Shown in pieces: positions 61,078-64,000 of a stretch of DNA of 64,000 nucleotides. The first letter of the stretch is position 1; every line of letters starts with the position of its first letter. The translations under genes were made by a program, and so were the position numbers. Under the pieces are notes generated by a model, which did no database searches, was not told where the DNA came from, and saw nothing but the letters and a program-made list of their open reading frames with translations. The stretch lies in the NCBI GenBank assembly GCA_964371995.1, contig CAYJPG010000002.1, positions 1-64,000 on the forward strand. Reading direction: 5' to 3'. This DNA is from SHZI01 sp964371995. Lineage in GTDB: Bacteria > Pseudomonadota > Gammaproteobacteria > Steroidobacterales > GCA-2729495.

Positions 61078-64000
61078 ATGAAATTATCGGTCATATTGTG
61101 GGGTATCCCGCAGTCCATGCGCGCATGTGCCGCCGTATACCCGAAATTTGCGGAACGCCTGAAAGAGCGTGATTGCATCGCGCAGTTCCAGCTGAAGGAC
61201 CAGCCCAAGGGCCGCTGGATACAGATCAGGAACGGCAAGATCTCCAGTCGCGCCGGTATTCACAAGAATCCGGATTTCAGGCTGTTCTTCAAGAATGAAA
61301 AGATTGCCGCGAATTTCCTCACGCCGCCTTTCGACCAGCTCGAGCGCATCGATGCGGCCAAGAACTTCAAGCTGACCATGCAGGGTCCGGATACCCTGGT
61401 GGACTGGTTCATGGCGCTGGTGGCGAGCATGGAGTCCTACACCTGGACAGCCGGCACCGACATGGGCAACGGTGTCACGCGCTACACCAATGGCACCAAT
61501 GGCGGACCGATCTTCGTCTATGTGAAGGACGGCAAGATACTCCGCACCACGCCGATGGATCTCGACGACAGCGATGCGGGTTCTTACTCGATCAAGGCGC
61601 GTGGCAAGACCTTTGTGCCACCGCGCAAGACGACGCTCGCGGCACACGGCCAGTGCCAGAAGTCGATGGTCTATTCAAAGAACCGCATTCTCAAGCCGAT
61701 GAAGCGGGTGGACTTCGACCCGAACGGCGAACGCAATATCCAGAACCGCGGCAAGTCGAAGTTCGTGGAGATCAGCTGGAAGGAGGCGCTCGATATCGTT
61801 TCCGGCGAGATCAAGCGTTGCAAGGCGGTTGGTCCGGGCGCCATCTGCGTGGCCAACGGTTCGCATCACCAGTGGGGCAACCTCGGCCACTACCTGAGTG
61901 CATTCAACCGTTTCTGGAACCTGATCGGTACCACCAAGCTGGTGCACAACCCCGACAGCTGGGAAGGCTGGTTCTGGGGTGCGATGCATCACTGGGGCAA
62001 CAGCATGCGTCTCGGCGCGGCCGAGCCTTATGGCACGGTCGAGGACTGCCTGAAAGAAGCCGACATGATGGTGTTCTGGTCCAGTGACCCGGATGCGAGC
62101 TACGGCTTCGAGGGCACGCAGCGCCGCCGCTGGGCCAAGGAGCTCGGCATCAAGATGGTGCACATCGACCCGTACATGAACCACACGGCCGCGCATCTCG
62201 GCGGCAAGTGGTTCTCGCCGAAGCCGGGTACTGATGCCGCATTTGCCCAGGCACTCTGTCATGTCTGGATTACCGAGGGCACCTACGACAAGGAGTTCGT
62301 GGAGAAGCGCACCACCGGTTTTGCGGAATGGAAGGCCCACGTGCTCGGTGAGGACGACGGCACCCCCAAGACACCCGAGTGGCAGGAGGGCGAAACCGGC
62401 ATTCCGGCGCGCGAAGTGCGGGCCCTGGCACGCGAGTGGGGCAGGAAGAAAACCTATCTCGGTGTGGGCGGCTGGGGTTGCGGCGTAGGCGGTGCCTGCC
62501 GTGGACCGACAGGCACGCAGTGGGCCCGGATGATGACCATCCTCGGGGCCATGCAGGGCATGGGCCGTCCGGGTTCCAACTTCGGCAACCTGCAGTTCGG
62601 CGCGCCGGTGGACATGAACTTCTATTTCCCCGGCTATGCCGAGGGCAGCATGTCGGGCGATCTGGCCTACAGTGCCAACTCGACCAACAACTACCAGCGC
62701 ATGCCGCACATCATCACCATGAGCACGGTGAAGCAGGCGATCCCGCGGATGTGGCTGCCCGAGGCGATCACCAAGGGCAAGGCGATGGGTTACCTGACTG
62801 CCGTTGATTCGGTGCAGGGACAGTTCTTTCCCTTCGGTTATCCCTCGCCAGGGCACGTGCCGGTGGAGATGCTCTACAAGTACGGCAGCGCATCCTTCGG
62901 CACGATGGTCAATGCGAACCGCTGGGTCAACATGTACCAGCATGAAAACCTCAAGTTCGTGGTGAACCAGTCGGTCTGGTGGGAAGGCGAGACGCCCTAT
63001 TCGGATGTCATCCTGCCGGCCTGCACGGTGTTCGAGCGCTGGGATATCGGCGAGTGGTACAACGTCGGCCCCGCGTACGTGCATCACATGTATTCGATGA
63101 ACAACCACCGCGTGATCTCGATGCAGCACAAGTGCATCGAGCCGCTGGGTGAGTCGAAGTCCGACTACGATATTTTCCTGGCAATTGCCGAGCGGCTCGA
63201 CCTGGGTGCGGTCTACTCCGAGGGCGGCAACTCCGAGTTCGAGTGGTGCAAACGCGCATTCGATTCATCGGATATGGCGAAGAACATCTCCTGGCGCCAG
63301 TTCCTCAAGAAAGGTTACTACGTGGTGCCTCCCGAGCCCGAAGGCTCGCGTGCGCCTACGGCCATGAAGTGGTTTTATGAGGGTCGCAAGAAGGACGTGC
63401 CGGAGCCCTATCCGCTGCCCTCGGATTTCGTGAGCAACTACGGTGAGGGGCTGCAGACCCCGTCGGGCAAGTACGAGTTTGTACCCACGACGCTGAAACG
63501 CTTCGATGATCCGGAACGGCCGCCAATGAACAGGTACATGCGGACCTTCGAGAACCCGGAAAACAACCCGGAACTCGCGAAGTATCCGCTGCAGCTGTTG
63601 TCGCCGCATTCGCGTTATCCCTTCCACGTCATGGGTGATGATGAAGGCTGCTTCCTCAGGGATATCCGCGAGCATCGTGTCAAGGTCGGCGAGCACTATT
63701 ACTTCGTGGCGCGTATCAGCCCGGAGGATGCGAAGGCGCGCGGCATCAAGGACGATGACCTGATCCGCTTGTGGAATGATCGCGGCTCGGTCGTTTGCGC
63801 GGCGCAGGTTACCGGCCGGTTGCGGCCGGGCGTTGTCAGTGCGTCGACGGCATCGGCCGAATACCGGCCGATGGGCGAGCCGGGCAAGTCCACCGACCTG
63901 GGCGGCTGCGTCAACCTGCTGAACTCGAGTAAATCCATCACCCCGAAAAGCCATGGTATCCGGCCGAACACGACCCTGATCCAGGTCGAGAAATGGACCG
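61078..64000 (+). CDS. Pyrogallol transhydroxylase-like molybdopterin oxidoreductase with N-terminal SCP2-like domain (partial)
   Basis: 974 residues to the window edge, where the frame is still open. From about residue 130 (VTRYTNGTNGGPIFVYVKDGKILRTTPMD) it follows the large subunit of pyrogallol-phloroglucinol transhydroxylase of Pelobacter acidigallici, a Mo-bisMGD enzyme that lacks an N-terminal 4Fe-4S cluster; no Cys cluster is seen here either. Residues matching that enzyme's active-site His144, Asp174 and Mo-ligand Ser175 are His263 (SHHQW), Asp293 and Ser294 (HNPDSWEGW). Residues ~25-115 form an SCP2-like sterol/lipid-carrier domain (GRWIQIRNGKISSRAG, FKLTMQGPDTLVDWFMALV), absent from the known enzyme. 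The ATG is preceded by AGGAGAG. By alignment only ~10 residues are missing; an electron-transfer small subunit may follow outside the window. Confidence 0.85.
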   Translation, partial: MKLSVILWGIPQSMRACAAVYPKFAERLKERDCIAQFQLKDQPKGRWIQIRNGKISSRAGIHKNPDFRLFFKNEKIAANFLTPPFDQLERIDAAKNFKLTMQGPDTLVDWFMALVASMESYTWTAGTDMGNGVTRYTNGTNGGPIFVYVKDGKILRTTPMDLDDSDAGSYSIKARGKTFVPPRKTTLAAHGQCQKSMVYSKNRILKPMKRVDFDPNGERNIQNRGKSKFVEISWKEALDIVSGEIKRCKAVGPGAICVANGSHHQWGNLGHYLSAFNRFWNLIGTTKLVHNPDSWEGWFWGAMHHWGNSMRLGAAEPYGTVEDCLKEADMMVFWSSDPDASYGFEGTQRRRWAKELGIKMVHIDPYMNHTAAHLGGKWFSPKPGTDAAFAQALCHVWITEGTYDKEFVEKRTTGFAEWKAHVLGEDDGTPKTPEWQEGETGIPAREVRALAREWGRKKTYLGVGGWGCGVGGACRGPTGTQWARMMTILGAMQGMGRPGSNFGNLQFGAPVDMNFYFPGYAEGSMSGDLAYSANSTNNYQRMPHIITMSTVKQAIPRMWLPEAITKGKAMGYLTAVDSVQGQFFPFGYPSPGHVPVEMLYKYGSASFGTMVNANRWVNMYQHENLKFVVNQSVWWEGETPYSDVILPACTVFERWDIGEWYNVGPAYVHHMYSMNNHRVISMQHKCIEPLGESKSDYDIFLAIAERLDLGAVYSEGGNSEFEWCKRAFDSSDMAKNISWRQFLKKGYYVVPPEPEGSRAPTAMKWFYEGRKKDVPEPYPLPSDFVSNYGEGLQTPSGKYEFVPTTLKRFDDPERPPMNRYMRTFENPENNPELAKYPLQLLSPHSRYPFHVMGDDEGCFLRDIREHRVKVGEHYYFVARISPEDAKARGIKDDDLIRLWNDRGSVVCAAQVTGRLRPGVVSASTASAEYRPMGEPGKSTDLGGCVNLLNSSKSITPKSHGIRPNTTLIQVEKWT

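Noticed and set aside
61675..63129. 484-codon minus-strand frame opposite the molybdopterin enzyme
   Set aside because: Antisense shadow; His-rich translation with no family features, while the plus strand has conserved active-site residues.

Overview
The window reads as a chromosomal scaffold from an uncultured, GC-rich gammaproteobacterium. Three things point there: the housekeeping gene orders (def-fmt, LysM-dprA-smg-topA, rpoH-ftsX-ftsE-ftsY, rsmD-coaD, rpmB-rpmG next to radC-coaBC-dut, pyrE beside xthA, mutY-yggX); repeat elements with a GGAGCGGCTTCAGCCGC core of the kind common in Xanthomonadales and Pseudomonas relatives; and class I polyhydroxyalkanoate (PHA) genes. A run of ten N at 6952-6961 marks it as a scaffolded, probably metagenomic, assembly. 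Family assignments below come from motifs read by eye; no database search was possible.

Layout. 1-6.9 kb: fmt (with an odd C-terminus), def, a LysM protein, dprA, smg and topA. 7-10.2 kb: a large secreted subtilase. 10.5-14.7 kb: a PHA module (phasin, PhaR regulator, PhaC synthase, FAD oxidoreductase) with a repeated TGC-N3-GCA type motif at both phaP and phaR promoters. 14.7-20.5 kb: amino-acid/sodium symporter, thiolase, DUF924, DUF2141 and purEK, all on the minus strand. 20.7-25 kb: an OmpA-like lipoprotein, then rpoH carrying a perfect CIRCE operator, and ftsXEY. 25-34 kb: rsmD, coaD, ggt, mutM, rpmGB, radC, a coaBC broken by an in-frame TAG, dut, a DUF4124 protein, pyrE and xthA. 34-41.2 kb: AmpG-like transporter, Rieske protein, lipoprotein, trmB, SDR protein, tRNA-Gly, PaaK-like ligase and small unknowns. 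41.2-45 kb: a histidine kinase, response regulator and GGDEF-EAL cluster. 45.1-48.5 kb: kup, mutY and yggX with two REP copies.

48.66-53.46 kb: tRNA-Phe whose 3' end is repeated 4.7 kb downstream, enclosing an accessory segment (SEC-C protein, TolB-like lipoprotein, truncated MazG-like gene, winged-helix protein, AlpA-like regulator) without any integrase, i.e. an eroded tRNA-targeted island. 53.8-57.3 kb: a secreted protein with cadherin-like and calcium-binding repeats, and a DUF1326/DUF2182 pair. 57.6-64 kb: an exported catalase-peroxidase, a two-domain VOC protein and, running off the end, a pyrogallol-transhydroxylase-like molybdopterin enzyme with an extra N-terminal SCP2-like lipid-binding domain. 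This last protein is the most novel item in the window.
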